Assembly: GCF_000348945.1 (NCBI RefSeq) | Contig: NZ_AOCK01000012.1 | Coordinates: 119,940 to 183,939, forward strand | Source: Paeniglutamicibacter gangotriensis Lz1y | Lineage (GTDB): Bacteria > Actinomycetota > Actinomycetes > Actinomycetales > Micrococcaceae | Reading direction: 5' to 3' | DNA length: 64,000 nucleotides | In this document: positions 37,926-47,310 of the stretch, piece by piece | Layout of the letters: the number at the start of each line of letters is the position of its first letter | Position numbering within the stretch: position 1 is the first letter of the stretch | The notes under the pieces: generated by a model | Told to the model about the DNA's origin: nothing | Seen by the model: the letters and a program-made list of their open reading frames with translations, nothing else | Database searches by the model: none | Program-made: the position numbers and the translations under genes

Positions 37926-38023
37926 GCCTGTGCGCGAACCCCTTGGTGGCCGCGTTCGTATTTGATGATCAGGGGTATCAGGGAAACCGCGATGCCTTAA
38001 GACCGATGAGGAGTTCCCGGAAC

Positions 38024-38542
38024 ATGCCGACAAAGAACACGGCAGTCAAGCAGGGGCACGGGGCGATGGCCCGCGGGGCGCTGCTGCTCGGAATGTTGAG
38101 CACCGGCGCGTTGCTGCTGGCAGGATGCGGCGCGCAGGCCGCCCTGTCCCAAACCCCGCAAGCGGACCCGCGGCTGCTTCAAGATGCCCTGAAGGATTCC
38201 GCCACCGGCCACGTGTCCCTCGGTGAAATCTACGGGCAGGTGCACGATTTTGACCGCGCAGTGGCCATCTGCCCCTACATGGACACCGATGACGTCGATC
38301 TGGCACTGGGCTTCGCCTGGGACGGAACGGACGCACTGCCGCTGGATAACGAGGCGCGCGGAGCACTGTTACTGGCCCGGGACACCAAGGTCGCAGCCAT
38401 TATGCTGGCAGAGCGGAGCGCACTGGACTTTTGCTCCACGGACGATGCCGCCGGAGCCGGCATCCTGCCCGAAACAGAGCTGGGATTCAGACCCTCGCCC
38501 GGCGCCGCAGGGGAAACCAGCTGGAGCGCCATCCGGCCGTAG
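38024..38542 (+). CDS. Putative lipoprotein of unknown function, 172 aa
   Basis: ATG 38024 has GAGGAG about 12 bases upstream. A basic N-region and hydrophobic core (ARGALLLGMLSTGALLLAGCG) end in lipobox LAGC with Cys35, so export and lipid anchoring outside the membrane are likely. The mature part (about 137 residues) contains VHDFDRAVAICPYMDTDDVDLALGFAWDG and two further Cys that could form a disulfide. I do not recognise the family. Plus strand, convergent with the DUF2809 gene. Confidence 0.7.
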   Translation: MPTKNTAVKQGHGAMARGALLLGMLSTGALLLAGCGAQAALSQTPQADPRLLQDALKDSATGHVSLGEIYGQVHDFDRAVAICPYMDTDDVDLALGFAWDGTDALPLDNEARGALLLARDTKVAAIMLAERSALDFCSTDDAAGAGILPETELGFRPSPGAAGETSWSAIRP

Positions 38543-38557
38543 GTGCCCTCTCGAGGC

Positions 38558-39034
38558 TCAGTCCGTCGCGGTGCGGGCGCGGCGGGCGCGCAGCAATCCT
38601 CCGGCCAACAGATCCAGACCAAGTGCCAGTGCACTGCCGATGGCGTAGGCCAGCAAGTCCAGCGGGACGAAGGTCGTGCCCAGCACCAGCCGCACCGGCG
38701 GGAACACCGCGGCGAGGCTCGTTGGAAACGCGGTGAGTTGCAGCAGCTCGATGAGCACGCAGAACACCAACGCCGCCACCGCGTTTGCCGCCTGCCCCGC
38801 GCGGGGGCGCAGCAGTGTTGCCAACACATAGATCAGCACCGCGTAGATGACCCCGCCGGACAGATCTGCGGCCAGCCCGGAGCCCAGGAACCTGGCGCCC
38901 AGGCCCAAGGCGATGACCGGTAGCACACAGGCGACAGCACCCAGGCGGCGCCGATGCGCGGTGGCGGCGGGAGACCGGAGTTGCTCCGATAAGGGCGCTG
39001 AACCGGCCAACGGCTCAGGCGCCAAAGAAGGCAC
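38558..39034 (-). CDS. DUF2809-like membrane protein, 158 aa
   Basis: Four hydrophobic segments; SGGVIYAVLIYVLATLLRP and the pair FCVLIELLQLTAFP and LVLGTTFVPLDLLAYAIGS match the DUF2809 pattern. Function unknown. The GTG start at 39034 lies 20 bases inside the end of the VKOR gene, so the two overlap and are probably co-translated; no good ribosome site precedes it. The protein ends close to the stop of the lipoprotein gene on the other strand. Confidence 0.75.
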   Translation of the reverse strand: MPSLAPEPLAGSAPLSEQLRSPAATAHRRRLGAVACVLPVIALGLGARFLGSGLAADLSGGVIYAVLIYVLATLLRPRAGQAANAVAALVFCVLIELLQLTAFPTSLAAVFPPVRLVLGTTFVPLDLLAYAIGSALALGLDLLAGGLLRARRARTATD

Positions 39035-39644
39035 CGGGGAAGCGCAGCACGATGCTGGCCGCGGTGAGCACCAGCAGCACGGTTGTGGCCACCCAGGTCC
39101 ACTCGGCGACGGCCCGGCGCACCGCAGCGGAGGCGGGGATCACGCCATGGGCGATGTTGCGCGCGGTGGTGTAGAGGAACATCGGGATCATCATCGCCCA
39201 CACGATCATGCAGTACAGGCACAGCGCGTTGATCTCATACAGGGCCTGCGACCAGAGCCAGATAATGAACACCATCGCCAGGGAAACCCCGATCTGCACG
39301 CCGATCCAGTACCAGCGGGCGAATCGGGCCCCGGCGAGCAACGCCATGCCAATGGTGATCACGATGCCGAACCCCACGACGCCCAAAAACGGGTTGGGGA
39401 AGCCCAGCAACGCGGCCTGGGTGGACTTCATGACGGTGCCGCAAGAGACCCACGGGTTGAAGTCGCAGGAGGTGACGTAGTCGGGGTTCTTGTAGAGGGC
39501 GATACGTTCGAGCACCAAGATGCCCGAAGCGATCCAGGCCACCGCGCCGGTGAGCACCAGGAGTAGGCCGAAGCCCCTGGCCCTGACCATGCGGGGCGCC
39601 GTGGCCTCGTCGCGTGGCTGCATAGAGGTGTCGGACGTGCTCAT
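39015..39644 (-). CDS. Vitamin K epoxide reductase family protein, 209 aa
   Basis: Membrane thiol oxidoreductase that re-oxidises periplasmic Dsb-like partners with quinone. Five hydrophobic segments. The loop Cys pair is C60 and C68 (TSCDFNPWVSCG) and the active-site CxxC is C142 and C145 (LCLYCMIVW), so both pairs needed for electron relay are present. There is no fused thioredoxin domain; a separate partner would be needed. ATG 39644 has AGGGAG about 10 bases upstream. Divergent from rne. Confidence 0.92.
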   Translation of the reverse strand: MSTSDTSMQPRDEATAPRMVRARGFGLLLVLTGAVAWIASGILVLERIALYKNPDYVTSCDFNPWVSCGTVMKSTQAALLGFPNPFLGVVGFGIVITIGMALLAGARFARWYWIGVQIGVSLAMVFIIWLWSQALYEINALCLYCMIVWAMMIPMFLYTTARNIAHGVIPASAAVRRAVAEWTWVATTVLLVLTAASIVLRFPGAFFGA

Positions 39645-40191
39645 GGTGGTGCGCTCCCTGGTGGCGGTGGTCGATGCAGGCATCATGCGGGCACCGACAA
39701 GGTGGCCCGCCTGAACAAAAGTCTAATCGCCGGCGCCCATCGGCTTCCCGACCCCGCGCCGAGGCCGGGACAACCAGCGGTGCAATACTCCCGTGAAGCC
39801 GTGTACGTGAAGCTCGATTCAGGACCGCGGCGTCCATCGGCGTGTCGGTATGAGACAATTGCAGTGGTTGTTCGTGGATCCACAGTCTGCTTTCAACCCA
39901 ACGACAGGCTTTCAAGCCCGATTGCGATGCATCTGCTGCCAAGAGACCGCCTATACGAAGGTCGAAGCGAATACCGCGATATGGTCGCCGCAACAAAAAG
40001 CGGCTTGCTTGGAAAAGCGCCGTTGGTCCCGCATGGATGCCGCGCCCCTGACACGGTTGGCGCACCCGAGTGCGGACATATCAAAGGACTTCCGCTGGGA
40101 CACGCGGCCACACGGCCCGGTCCAGCGAACCAACCAGGGAAGACGAGCTATCTGTGGGAGCCATCGACCCGCCGAGGAGCACTCTTTTAAC
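39645..40191. other. Region between VKOR gene and rne; probable long rne leader
   Basis: About 550 bases. A plus-strand frame is open in line with rne from 39850, but its composition (mixed charged and Cys residues, no low-complexity bias) differs from the rne N-terminus and no ribosome site precedes it, so I read it as untranslated leader. No tRNA, terminator or clear hairpin was found. Confidence 0.45.
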
Positions 40192-43100
40192 ATGGCACTG
40201 AATCGCGACGAATCAAAGGCAGCGATGGGGCAGGGACCCAAGGCCCGCAGCACCCGCACCAGCCGCGCACCACGCGGCAACTTCAACGAACCCTCACCGC
40301 CGCCGCCGCGCCGGGCCATGACCCTGGCTGACCTCAACGACGCCGCTGCTTCCCCCGGAGGCAAGCTGCGCCAGTCGGTTTCCCCGCGTGGTGCCAGCAC
40401 ACGCCGCAGCCCGGCCAGGAATGCTGCCCCCTCCAGGTCCAACGCACGGGCGAAGACCGCCCAGGATGCCACGGTCGAGTCGGTCGTCGCCGAGGCCACC
40501 GGCCAGAAGCGTGCGGCAGCACCGGCCAAGACCGAGCAGCAGGCTCCGGTCCAGGCCCCCGCAAAGGCACCGACCCGTCGTGGTCCGCGCCGTGCAACCT
40601 CCGGGGTCACCTCCCCGTCCTCCGCAGCGACCGAGGCCCCGGCCGTGATTGCTGCTCCCGCGGCACAGGCCGAAGCCGAATCCAAGACCTTTGAAAGCGC
40701 CACCGAAGCAGTTGCCGCACCGGCAGCCGTGAAGGACACCGAGGACACCGCCACCACGCGGCCGGCCCGTGGTCGTAGCCGCCGGGCCAGCTCCGCTGCC
40801 AGCAACACCGAGGTAGCAGCCGAGGAACCGGCTCCCGCCGCCGAAGCCGTTGCCCCGGCCGCCGAGGAATCCTCGCAGGATGCCGAGCCGGCCAAGACCA
40901 CCCGTCGCCGTCCGGCCCGCGGCTCTCGCGCCAGCCAAAGCGTCGAGGCAACCGAGGCCAAGGCACCGGCAGCTTCCGCTGACGCAGTGCTTGATACCGA
41001 GAAGGATGCAGATGGCGAGCCCGTGGCCATCACCGATCCGTTCGCCATCCCGGAATCAGCGCTGTCGCTGATTTTCCGGGCCCCCTCGATTCCCGAGGCC
41101 GGCGAAACGGACCATGAAGAGTCAGGGTCCCGTGCCCAGCACGAATCGCACGAAGATGACGGAGACGACTCAAGCGTCGTGTCCCGTCGTCGTCGTCGCC
41201 GTCGCCGCGGGGATGCAGACCTCGAACTGACCGGTGGCTCGGAGAACGACCCGCCGAACACCATCACCCGGGTCCGTGCCCCGCGCGCCACCCTGGAACC
41301 GGTGGTCTCCAACAAGGTCACCGCAGTGCGCGGTTCCACCCGTCTGGAAGCCAAGCGTCAGCGCCGCCGCGATTCGCGCGAGTCAGGCCGCCGCCGCCAG
41401 GTCATCACCGAGGCCGAGTTCCTGGCCCGCCGTGAATCCGTGGACCGCCAGATGATCGTGCGTCAGCGCGAGGACCGGATCCAGATCGGCGTCCTGGAAG
41501 ACGGCATCATGGCCGAGCACTTCGTCTCCAAGACTCAGCAGGATTCGCTGATCGGCAACGTCTACGTCGGTAAGGTGCAGAACGTTCTGCCCTCGATGGA
41601 GGCAGCCTTCATCGACATCGGACGCGGACGCAACGCCGTGCTCTACGCCGGCGAGGTCAACTGGGACGCCGCTGGCCTTGACGGTCAGCCGCGCCGCATC
41701 GAACACGCCCTGAAGTCCGGGGACAGTGTCCTGGTGCAGGTCACCAAGGACCCGGTCGGCCACAAGGGCGCCCGCCTGACCTCACAGATCTCCTTGCCGG
41801 GCCGCTACCTGGTCTACGTACCGGGTGGCTCGATGACCGGTATCTCGCGCAAGCTCCCGGATGTGGAGCGCAACCGCCTGAAGAAGATCCTCAAGGATCA
41901 CCTGCCGGAAAATGCTGGCGTGATCGTGCGCACCGCCGCCGAGGGCGCTTCCGAGGAAGAGTTGATGCATGACATCAACCGCCTGCGCGCCCAGTGGGAA
42001 GGCATCGACGCCGCCGCGACCTCCACCAAGACGCTGGCACCTGAGCTGCTTTACGCCGAACCGGATTTGACCATCAAGGTCGTCCGTGATGTCTTCAACG
42101 AGGACTTCACCAAGCTGATTGTCTCCGGCGAGGACGCCTGGGACACCATCGAGGCCTACGTGACCTATGTGGCCCCGGATCTGGTCTCGCGCCTGGAAAA
42201 GTGGGAGTCCGACGAGGACATCTTCGGGCACTACCGTCTGGACGAGCAGATCCACAAGGCCCTGGACCGCAAGGTCTTCCTGCCTTCGGGTGGCTCGCTG
42301 GTCATTGACCGCACCGAGGCCATGACCGTGGTCGACGTGAACACCGGCAAGTACACCGGTTCGGGCGGAAACCTCGAGGAAACCGTCACCAAGAACAACT
42401 TGGAGGCTGCCGAAGAGGTCGTGCGCCAGCTGCGCCTGCGTGACATCGGCGGCATCATCGTCATCGACTTCATCGACATGGTGCTCGAATCGAACCGCGA
42501 CCTGGTGCTCCGTCGCCTGGTCGAATGCCTGGGCCGCGACCGCACCAAGCACCAGGTGGCCGAGGTCACCAGCCTGGGACTGATCCAGATGACGCGCAAG
42601 CGCATGGGAACCGGTCTGCTGGAGGTCTTCGGTGAAGACTGCGAGGCTTGCAACGGCCGCGGTGTGATCACCCACGATGAGCCTGTTGAGCACCGCCGTG
42701 CTTTCAACTCGGCCGGGGAACTTCACACTTCGGCGAACCGTGGCGACCAGAAGCCCTCACGGGCCGAACGCCGCCGCCGCAACAGCCGCGATACGGACAC
42801 CGACTCGCACACCGAGCAGGCAGCAGCATCCGCCGCACCTGCCGCCACCGAGGCCAAGGAACCGGAGAACGCTGCCAAGGCCAACGCCACGCGCACAGCC
42901 TTCGCTAACATCGCCGCTGCGGCCCACGCCGCGCACGATGCCGATGCCGCGGAATCCACCGACGAGGAAGCCACGCTGACCGTTGCGGGGGAGTCGGTGG
43001 CGGTTCCCGCTGCACGGCGCAACCGCCGGGCAGGTTCGGCCGAGTCCTCGGCCAAGCTGACGCTGGAAAACTTGGAAGCCGCCCTGCCGGGTCACACCTC

Positions 43101-43557
43101 GAGCACCGAGGAAGCCGAGCAGGCTTCTACCGGTGACGGCGAAGAATCGGATAATTCCCGTCCGGCACGCACCCGCACCCGCCGCAAGGCCCGTGCGAAG
43201 GTCACCGAGCCCGCAACCGCCCCGGCGGAAGCAGCTGCTGCCCCGGCAGCACCGGTGCTCTCGGGCGTGGCAGGCCAGGCCTCCTCCGATGCGGCGACCG
43301 AAGGGCCTGCCGCAACGGCAACCAAGAAGACTTCGGGCATTGTGCCGGAGGCTCGCGTCAAGCGCAGCCGCCGTGCCATGAGCCCGCAGGGTGGATCCGA
43401 CACCGCAGTTACTGTGGCATCGGACACGCCTGCAGCATCGGGCAAAACCCATGTTGCTTCGCTCGCTGAACCAACTTCGACCCAAAAGCCGCTAAAAGCC
43501 GCGAAAGCGCCGGTTATGCTGGGCGTCGGAGTGCCGGTCAACGAGCTAAAAGAGTAG
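40192..43557 (+). CDS. rne: Ribonuclease E/G family protein, 1121 aa
   Basis: Endoribonuclease for rRNA processing and mRNA decay. The catalytic core lies at about residues 400-880: the S1 RNA-binding domain (SLIGNVYVGKVQNVLPSMEAAFIDIGRGRNAVLYAGE), then the DNase-I-like domain with RTEAMTVVDVNTGKYTG and IGGIIVIDFIDM carrying the metal-binding Asp residues, then the zinc-link CEACNGRG. About 400 residues before and 240 after are Ala/Pro/Glu/Arg-rich, probably disordered, with basic patches (RRRRRRRRGDAD). This core-in-the-middle layout is typical of actinobacterial RNase E. Start ATG 40192 has GAGGAG upstream. Confidence 0.95.
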   Translation: MALNRDESKAAMGQGPKARSTRTSRAPRGNFNEPSPPPPRRAMTLADLNDAAASPGGKLRQSVSPRGASTRRSPARNAAPSRSNARAKTAQDATVESVVAEATGQKRAAAPAKTEQQAPVQAPAKAPTRRGPRRATSGVTSPSSAATEAPAVIAAPAAQAEAESKTFESATEAVAAPAAVKDTEDTATTRPARGRSRRASSAASNTEVAAEEPAPAAEAVAPAAEESSQDAEPAKTTRRRPARGSRASQSVEATEAKAPAASADAVLDTEKDADGEPVAITDPFAIPESALSLIFRAPSIPEAGETDHEESGSRAQHESHEDDGDDSSVVSRRRRRRRRGDADLELTGGSENDPPNTITRVRAPRATLEPVVSNKVTAVRGSTRLEAKRQRRRDSRESGRRRQVITEAEFLARRESVDRQMIVRQREDRIQIGVLEDGIMAEHFVSKTQQDSLIGNVYVGKVQNVLPSMEAAFIDIGRGRNAVLYAGEVNWDAAGLDGQPRRIEHALKSGDSVLVQVTKDPVGHKGARLTSQISLPGRYLVYVPGGSMTGISRKLPDVERNRLKKILKDHLPENAGVIVRTAAEGASEEELMHDINRLRAQWEGIDAAATSTKTLAPELLYAEPDLTIKVVRDVFNEDFTKLIVSGEDAWDTIEAYVTYVAPDLVSRLEKWESDEDIFGHYRLDEQIHKALDRKVFLPSGGSLVIDRTEAMTVVDVNTGKYTGSGGNLEETVTKNNLEAAEEVVRQLRLRDIGGIIVIDFIDMVLESNRDLVLRRLVECLGRDRTKHQVAEVTSLGLIQMTRKRMGTGLLEVFGEDCEACNGRGVITHDEPVEHRRAFNSAGELHTSANRGDQKPSRAERRRRNSRDTDTDSHTEQAAASAAPAATEAKEPENAAKANATRTAFANIAAAAHAAHDADAAESTDEEATLTVAGESVAVPAARRNRRAGSAESSAKLTLENLEAALPGHTSSTEEAEQASTGDGEESDNSRPARTRTRRKARAKVTEPATAPAEAAAAPAAPVLSGVAGQASSDAATEGPAATATKKTSGIVPEARVKRSRRAMSPQGGSDTAVTVASDTPAASGKTHVASLAEPTSTQKPLKAAKAPVMLGVGVPVNELKE

Positions 43558-43572
43558 GGGTCTAGGCGACGC

Positions 43573-43607
43573 GCGGGGGCAGGTTCTATTTGCCCCCGCA
43601 ACGCTTT
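43573..43607 (+). terminator. Terminator of rne
   Basis: GCGGGGGCA (43573-43581) pairs with TGCCCCCGC (43591-43599), followed by AACGCTTTTT. Confidence 0.8.
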
Positions 43608-43751
43608 TTAGCGTAGTCTAGATCCTCGGTGCGAACGCCAGCTATCGGATTCTTCCGCTCGGCGTGCCAGCACAGCGCAATCCTTGAACTCGTTTCGAGG
43701 TAGTGATGCGCAGCAAGACAGATTGAACGTCGAGTAGAAGTGAGTACCCAC

Positions 43752-44060
43752 GTGGTGTACGCAATTGTCCGCGCTGGCGGCCGCCAGGAAAAGGTTTCTG
43801 TTGGAGACCTCGTAACCCTTGACCGCTTGAAGGCTGCCCCCGGCGCCTCCATTGAACTGCCGGCCCTGTTGCTGGTCGACGGCGAGAAGGTAACTTCTGC
43901 AGCCGACGAGCTTGCCAAGGTCACGGTGACCGCTGAGGTCGTTGAGAACCTTCGCGGCCAGAAGATTGTCATCCAGAAGTACAAGAACAAGACCGGTTAC
44001 AAGAAGCGCCAGGGTTTCCGCGCTTCGCTGACCAAGGTCAAGGTCACCTCGATCGCTTAA
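43752..44060 (+). CDS. rplU: 50S ribosomal protein L21, 102 aa
   Basis: L21 of the large subunit, binding 23S r[21 protein letters not shown] at the start and [20 protein letters not shown] near the end. The frame is open from GTG 43740, but GTG 43752 gives [10 protein letters not shown] and the standard length of about 102 residues; the ribosome site is weak for both. L27 follows after 48 bases; rplU-rpmA-obg is the usual order. Confidence 0.95.
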   Translation: MVYAIVRAGGRQEKVSVGDLVTLDRLKAAPGASIELPALLLVDGEKVTSAADELAKVTVTAEVVENLRGQKIVIQKYKNKTGYKKRQGFRASLTKVKVTSIA

Positions 44061-44108
44061 TTGCGGTTGTTTCCAAGAATTCTCATTACCTGAAGGTAGG
44101 CACATTCA

Positions 44109-44360
44109 ATGGCAAGTAAGAAGGGCGCGAGTTCTACTCGCAACGGTCGCGACTCCAACCCCCAGTACCTGGGCGTCAAGCGCTTTGGTGGTCAGGTTGT
44201 TTCCGCCGGTGAAATCATCGTTCGCCAGCGGGGCACCCGCTTCCACCCGGGCGCCGGCGTTGGAATCGGCAAGGACGACACCCTGTTCGCACTTGAAGCC
44301 GGGGCTGTCGAATTCGGCACACGCCGCGGTCGTAAAGTCGTGAACATCGTTACGGTCTAA
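44109..44360 (+). CDS. rpmA: 50S ribosomal protein L27, 83 aa
   Basis: L27, whose N-terminal tail reaches the peptidyl-transferase centre. [31 protein letters not shown] is the family start with no Firmicutes-type N-terminal cleavage sequence. [20 protein letters not shown] is the core. Ends in an efficient terminator before obg. Confidence 0.97.
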   Translation: MASKKGASSTRNGRDSNPQYLGVKRFGGQVVSAGEIIVRQRGTRFHPGAGVGIGKDDTLFALEAGAVEFGTRRGRKVVNIVTV

Positions 44361-44388
44361 CTAGGCGCGTAACCGCATTCATTGCACA

Positions 44389-44428
44389 ATAGAGGGTGGG
44401 CCGCACGGCTCACCCTCTATGTGTTTTT
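44389..44428 (+). terminator. Terminator of rplU-rpmA
   Basis: ATAGAGGGTG (44389-44398) pairs with CACCCTCTAT (44411-44420), followed by GTGTTTTTT. Confidence 0.9.
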
Positions 44429-44471
44429 TCAAAACCCCAGTGTTTTACAGCACCTCGGCCTTGGGCCGACG

Positions 44472-44493
44472 GGCGTAAGACGCCACCTTTTTT
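44472..44493 (+). terminator. Second hairpin plus T-tract just before obg
   Basis: GGCGT (44472-44476) pairs with ACGCC (44480-44484), followed by ACC and six T. It ends only 19 bases before the obg start, so it is either a weak second terminator or part of an obg leader. Confidence 0.45.
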
Positions 44494-44512
44494 GTACTAG
44501 GAGCTTTCAACC

Positions 44513-46084
44513 GTGGCAGCCTTCATCGACCGAGTGGTCCTCCATGTCTCCGGTGGTACCGGCGGACACGGCTGTGTCTCCATCAAACGCGAAAAGTTTA
44601 AGCCCCTCGGCGGACCCGACGGCGGCTCCGGTGGCAGCGGCGGGGATGTGATCCTGCGCGTTGACGCCCAGACCACGACCTTGCTCTCCTACCACCACTC
44701 ACCGCACCGTCACGCCGGCAACGGCGAAGGCGGCAAGGGTGACCTGCGCCCGGGCAAGAACGGCGAGACCCTCACCCTTCCGGTTCCCGAGGGAACCGTG
44801 GTCAAGACCCGGTCCGGAGAAATCCTTGCCGACCTGATTGGCGACGGCACCGAATACATCATTGCCGCAGGCGGCTTCGGCGGTCTGGGCAACGCGGGGC
44901 TGGCCAGCCAACGACGCAAGGCCCCCGGCTTCGCATTGCTGGGCACCCCCGGCGAAGCGGCCGAAGTAGTCCTTGAACTCAAGTCCGTCGCCGACGTAGC
45001 CCTGGTGGGTTATCCCTCGGCCGGCAAGTCATCGCTGATCGCCGCGCTCTCCGCAGCACGTCCCAAGATCGCCGACTACCCCTTCACCACCCTGGTCCCG
45101 AACCTCGGTGTGGTGCAGGCCGGAGAGGTCCGCTACACCGTGGCAGATGTTCCTGGCCTGATCCCGGGAGCCTCCGAGGGCCGCGGCCTGGGTCTGGAAT
45201 TCCTGCGTCACGTCGAGCGCTGCGCCGCCCTGGTGCACGTGCTTGACTGCGCCGCCCTGGAAGCGGACCGAGACCCGGTCACCGACCTGGACATCATCCA
45301 GGGAGAACTCGACGCCTATGAGGTCGACTCCTCATTCGCCGGCGCCGATGGCCAGATCATCCCGCTGAACGAACGTCCGCGACTGATCGCCCTGAACAAG
45401 GTCGATATGCCTGACGGACGCGACATGGCCGAATTCGTGCGCCCGGAACTGGAAAAGCGCGGCTACCGTGTCTTCGAGGTTTCGGCCATGACCCGCGAGG
45501 GACTGCGCGAGCTCTCCTTTGCGATGGCAGACCTGGTGACCGAGGCACGGGCGAAGATCGAAGCAGCACCGCTGCCGGTTGCCGTCGACGTGGTGCGCCC
45601 CCGTGCCACCAAGGCCAGCAAGGCAGGGTTCGTGATCCGCGAGGAGGAGCACAACCTCGAGGTGCTCTACCGCGTCATGGGCGAAAAGCCCGAGCGCTGG
45701 ATCCAGCAGACCGATTTCCGCAACGACGAGGCCGTGGGCTACCTTGCCGACCGCCTGGCCAAGCTCGGGGTCGAAAACCAGCTGTTCAAGCTCGGTGCCA
45801 GGCCCGGGGATGCGGTGGTCATCGGCTCCGAGGTCGACGCCGTGGTCTTTGACTGGGAGCCGACGATGGCCGCCGGTGCCGAGCTGCTGGGCTCGCGCCG
45901 TGGCCAGGACGAGCGCCTGGCCGAGTACGGTGCACGTCCGTCCCGCGACGAGAAGAAGGCTGCACACGAGGCACGCAAGGGTGCCAAGGCTGCAGCGCGC
46001 GAAGATCTGGAAGCCGAGCGCAAGGCCGGAATCTGGACGGAGTCGGTCAACTACAAGCACCAGCTGCCCAAGTCCGGGGAGTAG
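44513..46084 (+). CDS. obg: GTPase Obg (CgtA), 523 aa
   Basis: Ribosome-assembly and stress GTPase. The glycine-rich Obg fold occupies residues 1-160 ([20 protein letters not shown], then [17 protein letters not shown] loops). The G domain starts near residue 165 with G1 [10 protein letters not shown]2 DYPFTT, G3 DVPG and G4 NKVD. The OCT domain follows ([26 protein letters not shown]). A basic, charged 70-residue tail extends beyond it, which is common in actinobacteria. GTG 44513 has AGGAG about 9 bases upstream. Confidence 0.96.
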   Translation: MAAFIDRVVLHVSGGTGGHGCVSIKREKFKPLGGPDGGSGGSGGDVILRVDAQTTTLLSYHHSPHRHAGNGEGGKGDLRPGKNGETLTLPVPEGTVVKTRSGEILADLIGDGTEYIIAAGGFGGLGNAGLASQRRKAPGFALLGTPGEAAEVVLELKSVADVALVGYPSAGKSSLIAALSAARPKIADYPFTTLVPNLGVVQAGEVRYTVADVPGLIPGASEGRGLGLEFLRHVERCAALVHVLDCAALEADRDPVTDLDIIQGELDAYEVDSSFAGADGQIIPLNERPRLIALNKVDMPDGRDMAEFVRPELEKRGYRVFEVSAMTREGLRELSFAMADLVTEARAKIEAAPLPVAVDVVRPRATKASKAGFVIREEEHNLEVLYRVMGEKPERWIQQTDFRNDEAVGYLADRLAKLGVENQLFKLGARPGDAVVIGSEVDAVVFDWEPTMAAGAELLGSRRGQDERLAEYGARPSRDEKKAAHEARKGAKAAAREDLEAERKAGIWTESVNYKHQLPKSGE

Positions 46085-46093
46085 TCGAGTCAC

Positions 46094-47233
46094 GTGCGCG
46101 CCACACACCAGCCTTCGGGCATTGCTCAACGTGCGGATCTGCCCCGCGCCAGTCGGATCGTGGTCAAGGTCGGTTCTTCGTCCCTGACCACGCTGTCCGG
46201 CGGCATTTCCGAGGAAGCCCTGAGTTCCCTGGTTGACCGCCTGGCGGCGGTCAACACGGCGGGGACCGAAATCATCTTGGTCTCCTCCGGAGCGATTGCC
46301 GCAGGCCTGGCACCCCTCGATTTGGGGCGCCGCCCGCGTGATTTGGCCACCCAGCAGGCCGCGGCCTCGGTGGGTCAGGGGCTGCTGATGGCCAAATACA
46401 CCCAGGCGTTCTCGGCCCATGGGGTCACCGTCGGCCAGGTCCTGCTCACCGCGGATGACCTGATCCGCCGCCAGCAATACGCCAATGCGTTCCGTGCGCT
46501 GAACCGGTTGCTGGCCTTGGGTGTGGTGCCGATCGTGAACGAAAACGACACCGTGGCCACCCACGAGATCCGCTTCGGTGACAACGATCGACTCGCCGCC
46601 CTAGTGGCGCACCTGGTCAAGGCCGATGTCTTGCTGCTGCTCTCGGATATCGATGCCGTCTATGACGCACCGCCGAACGCCGGGGGAGTGCGCGTGGGGT
46701 CCATCGCGTGCGCCGAGGACCTAGCCAAGCTGGATATCGGTTCCACCGGTTCGGCCGGGCTGGGCACCGGGGGGATGGCCACCAAGGTCGAGGCCGCGAC
46801 CATGAGCGCCGATTCTGGTATTCCTGCGCTGGTCACCTCCACGGCCAACGCCGCCGCGGCGCTGGCCGGGGCGGATGTGGGGACCTGGTTCTCCGCCCGT
46901 GGCGGACGACGCTCTACCCGCATGCTGTGGTTGGCGCACCTGGCCTCCACCCAGGGCCGAGTGCTGCTGGATCCCGGGGCCGTGCGCGCCGTGTCATCGG
47001 GCATCGCCTCGCTGTTGCCGGCCGGGATCATCGCTCTGAGCGGATCCTTCGAGGCCGGGGACGCGGTGGAGATCTGTGACGCCGCCGGAACTGTCATCGC
47101 CCGCGGCCTGGTGAACTTCTCCTCGGCGGAGTTGCCGCAGATGTTGGGCCGCTCCACCCGCGACCTGGGCGAGGATCTGGGCGGCTCGTTCGAACGCGCC
47201 GTGGTGCACGTGGACGATCTGGTGCTCGTCTAG
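46094..47233 (+). CDS. proB: Glutamate 5-kinase, 379 aa
   Basis: First step of proline synthesis, phosphorylating glutamate. The amino-acid kinase domain starts VVKVGSSSLTT and includes VSSGAIAAG, NENDTVATHEIRFGDND and GTGGMATKVEAA. The PUA domain covers about the last 90 residues (GRVLLDPGAVRAV...ALSGSFEAGDAVEI). GTG 46094 starts 9 bases after the obg stop and reuses its GGGGAG as a distant ribosome site. proA follows after 77 bases. Confidence 0.95.
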   Translation: MRATHQPSGIAQRADLPRASRIVVKVGSSSLTTLSGGISEEALSSLVDRLAAVNTAGTEIILVSSGAIAAGLAPLDLGRRPRDLATQQAAASVGQGLLMAKYTQAFSAHGVTVGQVLLTADDLIRRQQYANAFRALNRLLALGVVPIVNENDTVATHEIRFGDNDRLAALVAHLVKADVLLLLSDIDAVYDAPPNAGGVRVGSIACAEDLAKLDIGSTGSAGLGTGGMATKVEAATMSADSGIPALVTSTANAAAALAGADVGTWFSARGGRRSTRMLWLAHLASTQGRVLLDPGAVRAVSSGIASLLPAGIIALSGSFEAGDAVEICDAAGTVIARGLVNFSSAELPQMLGRSTRDLGEDLGGSFERAVVHVDDLVLV

Positions 47234-47310
47234 CCTCGAGGTAGTGTGCGCCTGGGGGCTGCTTAACATTAGGGGTGGGCCGCGGTGCATCCACCGTAGA
47301 ATGGTGAATC

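Noticed and set aside
39850..40191. Upstream extension of the rne reading frame
   Set aside because: Different composition from the rne N-terminus and no ribosome site; ATG 40192 has GAGGAG upstream.
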